Shown: piece after piece, positions 1 to 9,913 of the stretch
How the letters are laid out: each line of letters starts with the position of its first letter
Numbering within the stretch: the stretch's first letter is position 1
Assembly: GCA_947466965.1 (NCBI GenBank)
Contig: CANIFU010000002.1
Coordinates: 107,209-171,208 of the forward strand
Length of the DNA: 64,000 bases
Source of the DNA: Bacteroidota bacterium
GTDB lineage: Bacteria > Bacteroidota > Bacteroidia > 2-12-FULL-35-15
Direction of reading: 5' to 3'
Translations under genes and position numbers: made by a program
Notes under the pieces: generated by a model
Told to the model about the DNA's origin: nothing
Database searches by the model: none
The model's input: only the letters and a program-made list of their open reading frames with translations

Positions 1-7
1 AAAAGAA

Positions 8-1546
8 ATGGAGCACCCCTCCTGGGACACGCAATTACTTGCTCCCCTAATTGATGCTTCGATGACTATAAACAATATTCTTCCCGACTCAATTCTACAA
101 ACAAATGCTGATAGTTCGATGAAAATTGTTTTCAGCAATGAACTGTATAAGATAAATATGGACACTTTATTTAATATTGCCGACACCACTATTCACAGTG
201 GCTACGCTGTTCCTTTTACAATAGGAAGTGGGTTAACGCCAGGATATACTCTTCCATTTCCGTCTTCTTCTTCTACTACCTACTCTTTACCAGGTATTGA
301 ATTGAAAAAGGTTATTATAAAATCAGGATTTGTTACTTTTAAAGTGAAAAGTAAAATACGAGAAGTAACTGAGTTTGTTTATTCAATTCCTTGTGCAACT
401 GATGCTTTAGGAAATCCATTTTCAAAACCATTTACTGTTCCCGCTCGCGTTGGTTCCAATCCAGGTGTTTATAATCAAACATTCGATTTGTCAGGCTTCA
501 CAATCAATCTAACAGGACCTTCCGGAACACAGATCAATACAATCTATACTTCTTTGGCAGGTAAAATAAGTGCAACCGCTGCAGATACTGTTTTAGTAAC
601 ACCTTCAGACAGTTTAATAATTGATAATACTTTTTACGATTTGGTCCCCTTTTATGCTAAAGGGTATTTCGGAAATAATACTTACAACACCGGTTCAAGC
701 GAAAGTGCGTTTACACTTTTCGATAGAATTGTAGATGGAACCATCCTATTAGAAGATGTTGACTTTAACTTTAGCATCGAGAATCCAATTGGTCTTGATG
801 CTCGTTTATACATAAACAACATTACCTCTATCAATTCCCGTACAGGAACATCAATTAATTTATCAAATACGCTTATCGGTAGTCCAATCAATATCAATCG
901 TGCATCCGAAAGTGCAGGAATCATTTATCCAACCTATGCGAACTTTCCTTTAAATACAAGTAATTCTAATATTAAACCAATGATCGAAAACTTGCCCGAC
1001 AAATTTGGTTATTCCATGCAAGTGATTACAAATCCCCTAGGTAATATTTCAGGCTCAAATGATTTTATTTATTACGACAGACTTTTAAAAGCCAAATTGA
1101 ACATGGAAATTCCGCTTTCTATCGTTGCCAATAATTTGACCTTAGCCGATACCTTAGACTTTAATATTTCTCAGTCAGATGGCACTCAAAATATTCATGA
1201 TGGAACCATTGCGCTTTTTGCAAATAACGGTTTTCCTTTCGATGCAAAACTACAGTTGTATTTACTGAACGAGAACAACACCGTTAGAGATTCAATCTTC
1301 GGTTATGCCAATACGATTGTAGAAGCTCCAATTAATTCAAGCTTAAGGGTAATAGGCAAAAAAATGACAAAAATTTCGGTTCCTATAAGTGCTGAAAAAA
1401 TGAATTTACTATACGACACAAAGAAGGTGGTAATGAAAGTAAAATTCAACACAAGTTCACAACCGCAATATATAAAGATTTACAGTGAATATTCAATAGA
1501 CATTAAACTAGTCGGGGATTTTAATTATACGATCCAACTCCATTAA
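8..1546 (+). CDS. hypothetical secreted/surface protein, probably truncated by the window edge at its N-terminus
   Basis: Long ORF rich in Ser/Thr/Asn and beta-type composition; the next gene starts 10 bp downstream. No signal peptide at the first Met, so the true start may lie upstream. Confidence 0.6.
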   Translation: MEHPSWDTQLLAPLIDASMTINNILPDSILQTNADSSMKIVFSNELYKINMDTLFNIADTTIHSGYAVPFTIGSGLTPGYTLPFPSSSSTTYSLPGIELKKVIIKSGFVTFKVKSKIREVTEFVYSIPCATDALGNPFSKPFTVPARVGSNPGVYNQTFDLSGFTINLTGPSGTQINTIYTSLAGKISATAADTVLVTPSDSLIIDNTFYDLVPFYAKGYFGNNTYNTGSSESAFTLFDRIVDGTILLEDVDFNFSIENPIGLDARLYINNITSINSRTGTSINLSNTLIGSPININRASESAGIIYPTYANFPLNTSNSNIKPMIENLPDKFGYSMQVITNPLGNISGSNDFIYYDRLLKAKLNMEIPLSIVANNLTLADTLDFNISQSDGTQNIHDGTIALFANNGFPFDAKLQLYLLNENNTVRDSIFGYANTIVEAPINSSLRVIGKKMTKISVPISAEKMNLLYDTKKVVMKVKFNTSSQPQYIKIYSEYSIDIKLVGDFNYTIQLH

Positions 1547-1556
1547 AAATAACGTT

Positions 1557-2819
1557 TTGAAGAAGATACTATTTTTACTTTTCATTCTAATAAATCAGTT
1601 CAATTCAGAAGCGCAGATAGCGGCCATCTTTTCTGATGAATTTCCAGAAACAGCAAGAACCCGAATCGGGCTGGTTGGCGAGTATGGCATAAACTCAAAT
1701 GCTTTCACCACACAATTTGTTTCTAAATTTTATAAAGGCGGTTATATTGACGCCGCATTAAAAAATGATGTTTTGAAGCGAACCGAAAAAATGAATACCA
1801 TTGGTGCTGATTTGAACTATGGAGTTTATGTGGGAATCAAACTCGATTCTATCTTTCACAAAAAGAATATCAGTTTATTTTTCAGTTTGCGCGACAGAGC
1901 TCATTTTGATGCTCGCTTTTCAAAAGATTTATACAAAGTAGCCTTTTATGGAAATGCTCCTTATGCAGGAAAAACAGCAAATTTCAACGATTTTAATTTA
2001 AACTACCTTCGTTATCAACAACTTCAGATTGGCTTATTTTCTTCCAAATATGACAGTGCAGCGCGCTGGGGTATAGCCGTATCAATTTTAAAAGGCGAAC
2101 AGTATTCTTCTATTTTTGCTAAAAAAGCTGAAATGTATACTAGCGAAGACGGTCAATATATTGACTTCAATACAGAAATGCAGGTTGCACAATCCGATAC
2201 AGCAAACAAAGGAATAGGTGCATTCAATGGAATAGGTGCCAGTTTTGATATTTATTTTGAGGCGCCTTTTAAAACTCGTTTCGAGAATTCTAAATTAATT
2301 ATTTCTGTTGCTGATATTGGTTCGATAAAATTCAATAACAATTCACTGTATTTAAATCAGGATTCACTTTTTCATTATACTGGATTTCATGTAAACAGTA
2401 TTTATGAACTTCAGGATTCAACCTTCGCAAATGCTTCGCAAGATAGCATTGTCAATTCAATAGCACCATTCAAAAAAAAATCCATTTCGGTGACACTTCC
2501 AACAGTTCTTAACATCACTTACGAAACAAAATTCAACAAGCACGTTGAAGTTACTGAAGGAATTCGATATGTATTTAATGGCAATTATCATTTGCTTGGT
2601 TACATCAAAGGGAATTTCATTTTCAATCACCAACTTTCTATTTCCACAACCTTTGGATATGGCGGCTACGGGAAATTTAGCTATGGCATAGGTGTATTTG
2701 CCAATTTAGGAAAAGGTGTCATTATCTATGCGGGAAGCAATAATCTAGAGGGTTTTATCGCTCCTAAAAAAGCATTAGGTCAATCAGCATACATTTCACT
2801 TATTAAAAATTTCAAATAA
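1557..2819 (+). CDS. DUF5723-like outer-membrane/beta-barrel protein
   Basis: Signal peptide (MKKILFLLFILINQFNSEAQ) and barrel-like sequence resembling Bacteroidota DUF5723 proteins; start codon is TTG as given in the ORF track. Confidence 0.65.
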   Translation: MKKILFLLFILINQFNSEAQIAAIFSDEFPETARTRIGLVGEYGINSNAFTTQFVSKFYKGGYIDAALKNDVLKRTEKMNTIGADLNYGVYVGIKLDSIFHKKNISLFFSLRDRAHFDARFSKDLYKVAFYGNAPYAGKTANFNDFNLNYLRYQQLQIGLFSSKYDSAARWGIAVSILKGEQYSSIFAKKAEMYTSEDGQYIDFNTEMQVAQSDTANKGIGAFNGIGASFDIYFEAPFKTRFENSKLIISVADIGSIKFNNNSLYLNQDSLFHYTGFHVNSIYELQDSTFANASQDSIVNSIAPFKKKSISVTLPTVLNITYETKFNKHVEVTEGIRYVFNGNYHLLGYIKGNFIFNHQLSISTTFGYGGYGKFSYGIGVFANLGKGVIIYAGSNNLEGFIAPKKALGQSAYISLIKNFK

Positions 2820-2824
2820 ATATT

Positions 2825-3640
2825 ATGTCGTTAAACAATATTCCGAATTTAAAACATTTAGAAACAAATAACTTTTTCTTAATTGCAGGCCCTTGTGCTG
2901 TTGAAAACGAAGAAATTTGTTTTGAAATAGCAGAAAAAGTAAAATCAGTTACCGACAAACTTGGTATTCCATACATTTTCAAAGCATCGTTCAAAAAGGC
3001 GAACCGTTCACGCCTAGATTCGTTTACTGGAATTGGAGATGAAAAAGGGTTGGAGATCATCGCAAAAGTTGGAAAACAGTATAACCTTCCTACACTTACT
3101 GATATTCATACTCATGAAGATGCAACAATGGCGGCAGCGTTTGTTGATATTCTACAGATTCCTGCATTCTTATGCAGACAAACAGATCTTCTTGTTGCTG
3201 CAGCAAAAACAGGGAAACATGTTAATATAAAAAAAGGGCAATTCCTTTCTGCCGAATCAATGAAATTTGCAGTCGATAAAGTAAGAGAATCAGGAAATAC
3301 AAACATCATGCTTACCGAGCGGGGAACTTTTTTAGGCTATCAAGATCTTGTTGTTGATTTCAGAGGTATACCCGAAATGCAAAAAAACAATGTTCCTGTT
3401 GTCATGGACATCACCCATTCATTACAACAGCCGAATCAAACAAGTGGCGTAACTGGAGGCAGACCTGATTTAATAGGAACAATAGCGAAAGCCGCAATTG
3501 CGGTTGGTGTAGATGGAATTTTTTTAGAAACACACCCTAATCCAGCTAAAGCAAAATCAGATGGAGCAAATATGCTTCACCTTGATCATTTCGAAAAATT
3601 AATGAACGATTTGATAACAATCAGACGTGCAATCTTATAA
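2825..3640 (+). CDS. kdsA: 3-deoxy-8-phosphooctulonate synthase
   Basis: Motifs FFLIAGPCAVENEE, FKASFKKANRSR, GGRPDLIGTIAKAA and FLETHPNPAKAKSDGANML are typical of KdsA. Confidence 0.95.
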   Translation: MSLNNIPNLKHLETNNFFLIAGPCAVENEEICFEIAEKVKSVTDKLGIPYIFKASFKKANRSRLDSFTGIGDEKGLEIIAKVGKQYNLPTLTDIHTHEDATMAAAFVDILQIPAFLCRQTDLLVAAAKTGKHVNIKKGQFLSAESMKFAVDKVRESGNTNIMLTERGTFLGYQDLVVDFRGIPEMQKNNVPVVMDITHSLQQPNQTSGVTGGRPDLIGTIAKAAIAVGVDGIFLETHPNPAKAKSDGANMLHLDHFEKLMNDLITIRRAIL

Positions 3641-3659
3641 TTTTTATAAACGTATTCAG

Positions 3660-5135
3660 ATGAAAAGACTACCATTTGTTTTTACTTTTCTTTTTTGTTT
3701 TTGTTTTCAATTCGTTATGCATGCGCAATCTCCAATAAAATTCAGAAAAGTGATTGGTAACAATGGGTATGATTATGGCTATTCATGTAAACAAACTTTT
3801 GATAAAGGATATATTATTGGTGGCTCATCAAGTTCATTCGGAAGTGGCAACACTGATATGTATGTTGTGAAAACAGATTCTATGGGCGTTCCTTGGGGTG
3901 ATAAAACAATTGGCGGAATAAATATCGATCAGGGAATGTGTATCAGACAAACAAGCGACAGTGGATATGTTTTACTTGGCTATACAAACAGTTACGGAGC
4001 CGGAGGATATGATATGTATCTGGTAAAGATGGATTCTTCTTTTAACACACAATGGACAAAAACCTATGGAGGAACAGATTGGGATTTTGGAAATTGTGTA
4101 GAGCAAACTTCAGATGGTGGTTATATCCTTTGTGGTTCTACGTATAGTTATGGAAAAGGAGATCAGGATTATTATTTGATCCGGACCAATTCAACGGGTG
4201 ACACTTTATGGACAAAAACATACGGTGGAACAAAAGAAGATATTGCAAAATCTGTGATTCAAACAAGTGATGGCGGATTTATTTTAACGGGAGTAACTAA
4301 AAGTATGGGAGACACGCTTGGTGATTTTTATACAATAAAAACATTTGCAAATGGCGATACAACTTGGACATACAAATTGGGTGGATTACAAGCAGATATT
4401 GGAAATGACATTTTAGAAAGTAATACAGGTGAATTTATTGCAGGTGGTGAAACATATAGTTTTGGTGCTGGTAATGCAGATGCAGTTCTCATAAAATTAT
4501 CAGCCACAGGAATATTTCAAAACATATTTACGATTGGTAATACCGGTTTTGATAATGCCACTTCTATAACGGAGGGAGCAGACGGAAAAATAGCAATGGT
4601 AGGCCTTACAAAAAATTGGGGAACAGTAAATGGTGATATGTATTTTACAATAATAAAAAACGATTGGACCTTTTTCAACTCCACAACTTTTGGAACAATT
4701 ACAAAAGATCAGGGATTCTCTGTTGAAGCTACTGCAGATAAATGTTTCATTTTATGTGGTACAACGAAAGGTTTCAACAATGGTTTGGAAGATATTTACC
4801 TGATTAAAACCGACTCAATGGGATTATCCGGATTTACGGGGTCAGAATCCATTTTTATAACAAGTGTTCAGGATCAAAATTCGTTCCTCAACAATTCGTT
4901 TGTTTTATTTCCAAATCCAGCGAATAATAGTATTCATATTAATATAAATACTTCATGGTGGCAAGATCAAGCGGAAATCATTATTGTTGATGTATTAGGA
5001 AAAGAAGTAGAACATTTCCAAACAGCTCTCAATAATTTTTCTATCAACACGAAAGATCTTACGAATGGCTTGTATTACCTGACTTTAAAAACTAAAAATT
5101 CAATCTCGACACAAAAATTAGTCATTCAGCATTAA
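3660..5135 (+). CDS. T9SS type A sorting domain protein with internal beta-propeller-like repeats
   Basis: Signal peptide from M at 3660; repeated QTSDGGYIL.G.T.SYG..D.DYYLIKT units; C-terminal sorting domain (FPNPANNSIHI...LTNGLYYLTLKTKNSISTQKLVIQH). Confidence 0.85.
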   Translation: MKRLPFVFTFLFCFCFQFVMHAQSPIKFRKVIGNNGYDYGYSCKQTFDKGYIIGGSSSSFGSGNTDMYVVKTDSMGVPWGDKTIGGINIDQGMCIRQTSDSGYVLLGYTNSYGAGGYDMYLVKMDSSFNTQWTKTYGGTDWDFGNCVEQTSDGGYILCGSTYSYGKGDQDYYLIRTNSTGDTLWTKTYGGTKEDIAKSVIQTSDGGFILTGVTKSMGDTLGDFYTIKTFANGDTTWTYKLGGLQADIGNDILESNTGEFIAGGETYSFGAGNADAVLIKLSATGIFQNIFTIGNTGFDNATSITEGADGKIAMVGLTKNWGTVNGDMYFTIIKNDWTFFNSTTFGTITKDQGFSVEATADKCFILCGTTKGFNNGLEDIYLIKTDSMGLSGFTGSESIFITSVQDQNSFLNNSFVLFPNPANNSIHININTSWWQDQAEIIIVDVLGKEVEHFQTALNNFSINTKDLTNGLYYLTLKTKNSISTQKLVIQH

Positions 5136-5202
5136 TATTTAATTACTATTTATTTATATTTTTTTAAATTTACACAACTAAAATCATTTATAATAAAGGA
5201 AT

Positions 5203-5910
5203 ATGGGACGAGTATTTGAAAAGCGTAAGTATAAAATGTTTGCCCGCTATGATAAAATGGCGAAAGGCTTTACACGTATTGGAAAAGAGATTGCAATAGC
5301 GATCAAATTAGGAGGTGGTGATCCAGCTGGTAACTCACGTTTACGCGTGGCGATCCAGAATGCGAAAGGCTTGAATATGCCGAAAGTAAACATTGACGCG
5401 GCTATTAAACGTGCAACATCAAAAGATTCTTCAAATTTAGAAGAGGTTGTTTATGAAGGGAAAGGTCCTTATGGAGTGGCAATTTTAATTGAATGTGCAA
5501 CAGATAATCCTACAAGAACGGTTGCCAATGTTCGAATGAACTTTAATAAATATGGCGGAGAATTAGGTAAAACAGGATCTTTGGATTATTTATTTGACAG
5601 AAAAGGTGTATTCCGTATTAAGAACGAAAACCTAGTTCTGGAAGAATTAGAGTTCGAATTGATCGACTTCGGTGCAGATGAGATAGAAAGCGATGAAGAA
5701 GAAATTGTAATTTATACTGCTTTCACAGATTTCGGAAACATGCAAAAAGCACTTGAATCAAAGAAATTCAACATCATCAGTTCAGAATTGGAACGTATTC
5801 CAAATTCAACAGTTGAATTAAACGATGAGCAAGTGGAAGAAGTAATGAAACTAGTTGGTAAATTAGAAGAAGATGATGATATCCAAACGGTATATCATAA
5901 TTTGAAATAG
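5203..5910 (+). CDS. yebC: YebC/PmpR family DNA-binding regulatory protein
   Basis: GRVFEKRKYKMFARYDKMAKGFTRIGKEIAIAIKLGGGDPAGNSRLR...YEGKGPYGVAILIECATDNPTRTVANVR. Confidence 0.93.
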   Translation: MGRVFEKRKYKMFARYDKMAKGFTRIGKEIAIAIKLGGGDPAGNSRLRVAIQNAKGLNMPKVNIDAAIKRATSKDSSNLEEVVYEGKGPYGVAILIECATDNPTRTVANVRMNFNKYGGELGKTGSLDYLFDRKGVFRIKNENLVLEELEFELIDFGADEIESDEEEIVIYTAFTDFGNMQKALESKKFNIISSELERIPNSTVELNDEQVEEVMKLVGKLEEDDDIQTVYHNLK

Positions 5911-5931
5911 ATTTGTATTCAATCAGAAAAA

Positions 5932-5961
5932 AAAACGCAGTAGTTATTCCTTCTGCGTTTT
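5932..5961. terminator. bidirectional intrinsic terminator between convergent genes
   Basis: AAAACGCAG / CTGCGTTTT stem, with A- and T-runs on either side. Confidence 0.8.
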
Positions 5962-5963
5962 TT

Positions 5964-6815
5964 TTATTCTCCTAGATGATACAATGTTAATCCTGCAATA
6001 GGTGTTTCAGAAATAGTATCAATATTTACCCCTTTATTTGCTGCAACAGCACGAAGGATATTGCTATAATAAAATGCAACCGAGCCGGTGCAGCTTAATT
6101 TAAGTTCTTTGTGTTTTTTATACCTGCAAATATAGTTGTCGAAAAACTGATCAAAACAACCAGCAACCAAATCAATTATAAATTGTTCTTTTAAATTCTG
6201 GTAAATGAATTTACTGAAAGAAGCTAAAAATCTATTCGGCATTGGTTTTCTGTAAACAGCATCTATAATATCGTCTTTACTCAGGTTGAACCGGGCAAAA
6301 AATCGTGCAGCAAGATCTTCAGGCAATTCATCATTTATAAATGCCTGAACAAACGTTTTCCCGATATGAGCGCCACTTCCCTCATCACCTAAAATAAAAC
6401 CACTGGATGTTCTGTTTTCAACTATTTCTCCCCCATCGTAATAACAGGTATTTGCACCAGTACCCAAAATTGCAGCAATTCCAGGATTTTTACCACATAA
6501 TGAACGTGCTGCTCCCAAAAGATCAGAGTTGATTTCAATGACTGCTGCAGGAAAATGTTCTTGTAACGCTTCGAATACAATTTGTTTTTTGTCAGCAACC
6601 TTACAACCTGCTCCGTAAAAATAAATTGATAGTCCAAGACTTAAATCGTTTTTGTTTAACTGAGGAATCAATTCGAATTTTAAAATTTCAGAAATTTGAG
6701 ATGTCGTTTGAAAATATGGATTTATCCCCTGTGTAGCGAATTGATGAATTTGTTTATTGTTATCAATCAAACGCCAATCGGTTTTTGTGGAGCCACTATC
6801 TGCTATTAGAATCAT
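5964..6815 (-). CDS. BadF/BadG-type N-acetylglucosamine kinase-like ATPase
   Basis: MILIADSGSTKTDWRL phosphate-1 motif, ILGTGANTCYYDG and GFILGDEGSGAHIG. Start placed at the internal Met because the upstream extension overlaps a terminator hairpin. Confidence 0.85.
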   Translation of the reverse strand: MILIADSGSTKTDWRLIDNNKQIHQFATQGINPYFQTTSQISEILKFELIPQLNKNDLSLGLSIYFYGAGCKVADKKQIVFEALQEHFPAAVIEINSDLLGAARSLCGKNPGIAAILGTGANTCYYDGGEIVENRTSSGFILGDEGSGAHIGKTFVQAFINDELPEDLAARFFARFNLSKDDIIDAVYRKPMPNRFLASFSKFIYQNLKEQFIIDLVAGCFDQFFDNYICRYKKHKELKLSCTGSVAFYYSNILRAVAANKGVNIDTISETPIAGLTLYHLGE

Positions 6816-6847
6816 ATTGCTAAAGTATACATAAATGATGAAAAAAA

Positions 6848-6873
6848 ATGCCGACAAACAATAATCAATCGGC
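6848..6873 (-). terminator. intrinsic terminator downstream of the Rieske gene
   Basis: TGCCGA/TCGGCA stem followed on the minus strand by an uninterrupted T-run. Confidence 0.65.
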
Positions 6874-6913
6874 ACTTAAATTATTTTTTCGATGTTCATT
6901 TTTTTTGCAGGGC

Positions 6914-7342
6914 TTACAAAATTATATGAACGAATGAACTCTCAATTTCAGTTTTATACTTTTTGATTGGCTTTAAGGCAGGTTCCTTCAATACATTGCC
7001 TTCCAGATCGAAAGTACTGCCATGTGAAGAGCAAAACAATCCCGTTTTATTTGCAGTCAAAGGATTATCCTGATGAGAACACTTCATTTCTAAAGCAGTG
7101 TAAATTCCATTACTCTTTTTAACCAATAATATATCAAATGGAATAGAACTGTTTCTGACGATTACACTATTATTTCCTTCAGTAAATGCTGTAAATGGAA
7201 CAGCGAGTATATTTTTCACAACAACTGCTTTAAATACAGGCATTGGGGTACACGAACTTAACTGTGAAACGAGGGCTCCCCCGCCAACGACACTTAAACA
7301 TAGGGCACAAGTTTTTTTTATAAATGACCGTCTATTCTGCAT
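6914..7342 (-). CDS. Rieske (2Fe-2S) domain lipoprotein/exported protein
   Basis: MQNRRSFIKK twin-Arg-like start, SSC lipobox, Rieske ligands C-S-H (CSHQDNPL) and C-x-x-H (CSSHGSTFDLEG). Confidence 0.8.
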   Translation of the reverse strand: MQNRRSFIKKTCALCLSVVGGGALVSQLSSCTPMPVFKAVVVKNILAVPFTAFTEGNNSVIVRNSSIPFDILLVKKSNGIYTALEMKCSHQDNPLTANKTGLFCSSHGSTFDLEGNVLKEPALKPIKKYKTEIESSFVHIIL

Positions 7343-7343
7343 A

Positions 7344-8555
7344 TTAAAAACTATAACCAACACCTAAGCTAAAGAAACCTTGTTCTTTTTTAAAGTCAGG
7401 ATCCGGCAATCCAACTAATACAGGGTTTTGCTCCCCTGTCTGCAATAGGACATAATCGGCCTTAACGATAACACCTTTTATAGGTTGAAAACTGATTCCA
7501 CCTACAAAGTAAGTACTATTTTTAGTTTTGTCAACAATTCCATTTTGAGATAATTTATAATTCATATCTAAATTCTCGTAGCGTGCAAAAACAGTAAGGT
7601 TCTTTTCTGACTTTTTAACTAATTTAAGAACGTTAAATCCAACTTCGCCATAATACCCCAACACAACCTCAGGAATATTATTGCCATAAGCATTGTTTAT
7701 TTTTTCAGAATCTGAAATTTGAACAGAAGTAAATAATCCCTTAAGGGAAAATCCTTTATTAGTATATTGAACATTGGCTTCATATAAAAATACGGGAGTT
7801 CCGAATGCCCCGTTGGCAAGTTTCAATGTATCGGAATCTTTTTTACTCAAACCGGCACTACCGCCGTAATAAGCGGAAGCCTGTATCCTAAAATTTTTAA
7901 TGTAATACAATAAGGAACCGGTAACTGCCATCGCAGATGCATTTGCGTCTCTCCCTTCAAAACGTCCATCACGAATTCCTCTACCACTTTTAAATTCAGC
8001 AGAATTTAATCCGTTAACCAATGCAAGAGAATAATTTAATCCAGGTAATTTGTTTGTTGAACCGAACAATCCTAAGCCAATCTCCCTCCAAGTAGCAGGA
8101 ATAATAAAGCGTTCAACAAATGGACGGTCATTACCATTAAAAGTAGTTGGTAGATGGTTTTCATTAATAATTCCAATTCTAGGAATAAATAAACCTGTAG
8201 TTAAATATATATTCTTATTTAAATTAAACTTAATAAAAGCTTGCTCCAATGCGACTTCACCACCTGCTTCTCCACCTGCAACTTTTGCATCCTCGATCTC
8301 CAACTCTGAAAAAAATGAAATTTTATCATTGAATTTATGACCTAAAAATAAGATCACCCTATCAACATTTGCTTCAGCAAGTTTATTATTTACGTTGTAT
8401 TTATATTTAACACTTCCATAGCCAGAAATTACTGTTGCAGTTTTACTTGCGATTAAGCCAGCAGCCAAAGAATCTTCTTTGGTTAATACTTGCGCTTTCA
8501 ATGTGGAAGCTAATAATGTTAATATGATTATTGTGTGCAATTGTATGTATTTCAT
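7344..8555 (-). CDS. outer-membrane porin-like beta-barrel protein
   Basis: Signal peptide, alternating beta-strand pattern and aromatic C-terminus (FFSLGVGYSF). Confidence 0.75.
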   Translation of the reverse strand: MKYIQLHTIIILTLLASTLKAQVLTKEDSLAAGLIASKTATVISGYGSVKYKYNVNNKLAEANVDRVILFLGHKFNDKISFFSELEIEDAKVAGGEAGGEVALEQAFIKFNLNKNIYLTTGLFIPRIGIINENHLPTTFNGNDRPFVERFIIPATWREIGLGLFGSTNKLPGLNYSLALVNGLNSAEFKSGRGIRDGRFEGRDANASAMAVTGSLLYYIKNFRIQASAYYGGSAGLSKKDSDTLKLANGAFGTPVFLYEANVQYTNKGFSLKGLFTSVQISDSEKINNAYGNNIPEVVLGYYGEVGFNVLKLVKKSEKNLTVFARYENLDMNYKLSQNGIVDKTKNSTYFVGGISFQPIKGVIVKADYVLLQTGEQNPVLVGLPDPDFKKEQGFFSLGVGYSF

Positions 8556-8658
8556 AAATAAAGAAATTATTTAGATTAATTATTAATAACGGCACAAATG
8601 TAGATTTGGAGCAACGAAACGACAATACCTAAAAAGTGGTATTTTAAAATTTGGAGGC

Positions 8659-8975
8659 AGAAAATAAGGTGATAGGGAAATAAGTTGAGGTGATAAGGGA
8701 AAAAGGTGATAAGGTTATAGGGTAAGAAGGGAAAAAGGTAATGGGTAAGAAGGAAAGAGGGTAATAGGGAAAGAGGTAATAAGGAAATAGGGTAATAAGG
8801 GAAAGAGGTTAATAAGGAAATAGGGTAATAAGGGAAAGAGGTTAATAGGGAAAAAGGTAATAAGGAAATAGGGTAATAAGGAAATAGGGTAATAAGGGAA
8901 AGAGGTTAATAAGGAAATAGGGTAATAAGGGAAAAAGGAAACAAGGTAATAAGGTAATAAGGAAAGAAAGAAAGG
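8659..8975. repeat. degenerate purine-rich tandem array, about 8-bp periodicity with a higher-order 33-bp unit, C-free on the + strand from 8659 to 8941
   Basis: Recurrent unit AAGGAAATAGGGTAATAAGGGAAAGAGGTTAAT and variants; no C between 8658 and 8942. Confidence 0.9.
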
Positions 8976-8977
8976 AA

Positions 8978-9643
8978 TTAATTACTCGCAAATAGGAAGT
9001 GATTCGGAGAGACTAAATTTTCGCGAACGGCAAACAAAACTAATCCGGCAGTATTGTTGACGCCTAGTTTGTTCATGATGTTTTTACGGTGAGTCGTAAC
9101 AGTATGCGTACTTAAAAACAGTTTATCAGCTACTTCTTTATTTGACAATCCTTCAGCAATCAGTTTGATGATTTCCATTTCGCGGTCACTTATATTTAAA
9201 CCTTCACAGGTATATTCATTAACCGATGTTTTATCAATCAAAACAGCACTTGCAATTTTTCCGCACATAAAATTTTCACCTTTCGCAGTTTTATAAATCG
9301 CTTCAACAATTTCTTCCTGCTCACAATCTTTTAACAGATGACTCGTTACGCCTAAATTCAAAGCCTTTGCAATAGAAATATTACTTTGAACATCTGTAAT
9401 GGCAAGCAAATGTGTTTTGGGATACTTTTTTACAATTTGATGTAAATTCTCAAAGCTAAAATTAGCAGATGTATAATCAATAATGATCAAATCGGGGTGA
9501 TAAAATTTTGATTGATTAATAAGGTCAGAAGCACTTAAAGCTTCTGAAAGGAGCACAAAATCAGTGTTTTCTTCAAGCAAAATTACTAAGCCTTTGCGAC
9601 TTAAAAAATGGCTATCAGCTATGATAATTTTGATTTTTTGCAC
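8978..9643 (-). CDS. NarL/LuxR-family response regulator (orphan in this window)
   Basis: Receiver domain (IIADSHFLSRKGL...DLIIIDYTS) plus LuxR HTH (SDREMEIIKLIAEGLSNKEVADKLFLSTHTVTTHRKNIMNKLGV). Confidence 0.9.
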   Translation of the reverse strand: MQKIKIIIADSHFLSRKGLVILLEENTDFVLLSEALSASDLINQSKFYHPDLIIIDYTSANFSFENLHQIVKKYPKTHLLAITDVQSNISIAKALNLGVTSHLLKDCEQEEIVEAIYKTAKGENFMCGKIASAVLIDKTSVNEYTCEGLNISDREMEIIKLIAEGLSNKEVADKLFLSTHTVTTHRKNIMNKLGVNNTAGLVLFAVRENLVSPNHFLFASN

Positions 9644-9773
9644 TTTTTTTATTTAGATTGATTTTAAATAATGATCAAAAGTACAAATTGTAATGGTTTA
9701 TACAAACTTTTGGAGGACTTTTTTAAAGGAACTTATAAACCTAACGAAAGAGTCATATTAAAACTAGAAAAGC

Positions 9774-9896
9774 AGCCGCAGATTCGCAGATTTTCTGTGT
9801 GTGTTAATTTGGACTGATTCTGTGTAAATTGAAAGTTTATAAGCTAAGAATCTGCCCAAATAAATTAAGCGTATAAAAATCTGCGAATCTGCGGCT
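9774..9896. repeat. 21-bp perfect inverted repeat flanking an 81-nt spacer (MITE/REP-like element)
   Basis: AGCCGCAGATTCGCAGATTTT (9774-9794) and its exact reverse complement at 9876-9896; each arm carries tandem CGCAGATT. Confidence 0.8.
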
Positions 9897-9913
9897 ATAT
9901 TGCTAAAACATAA

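Noticed and set aside
8659-8975. Possible CRISPR array
   Set aside because: Repeats are 8-33 bp, degenerate and contiguous, with no unique spacers and no cas genes nearby.
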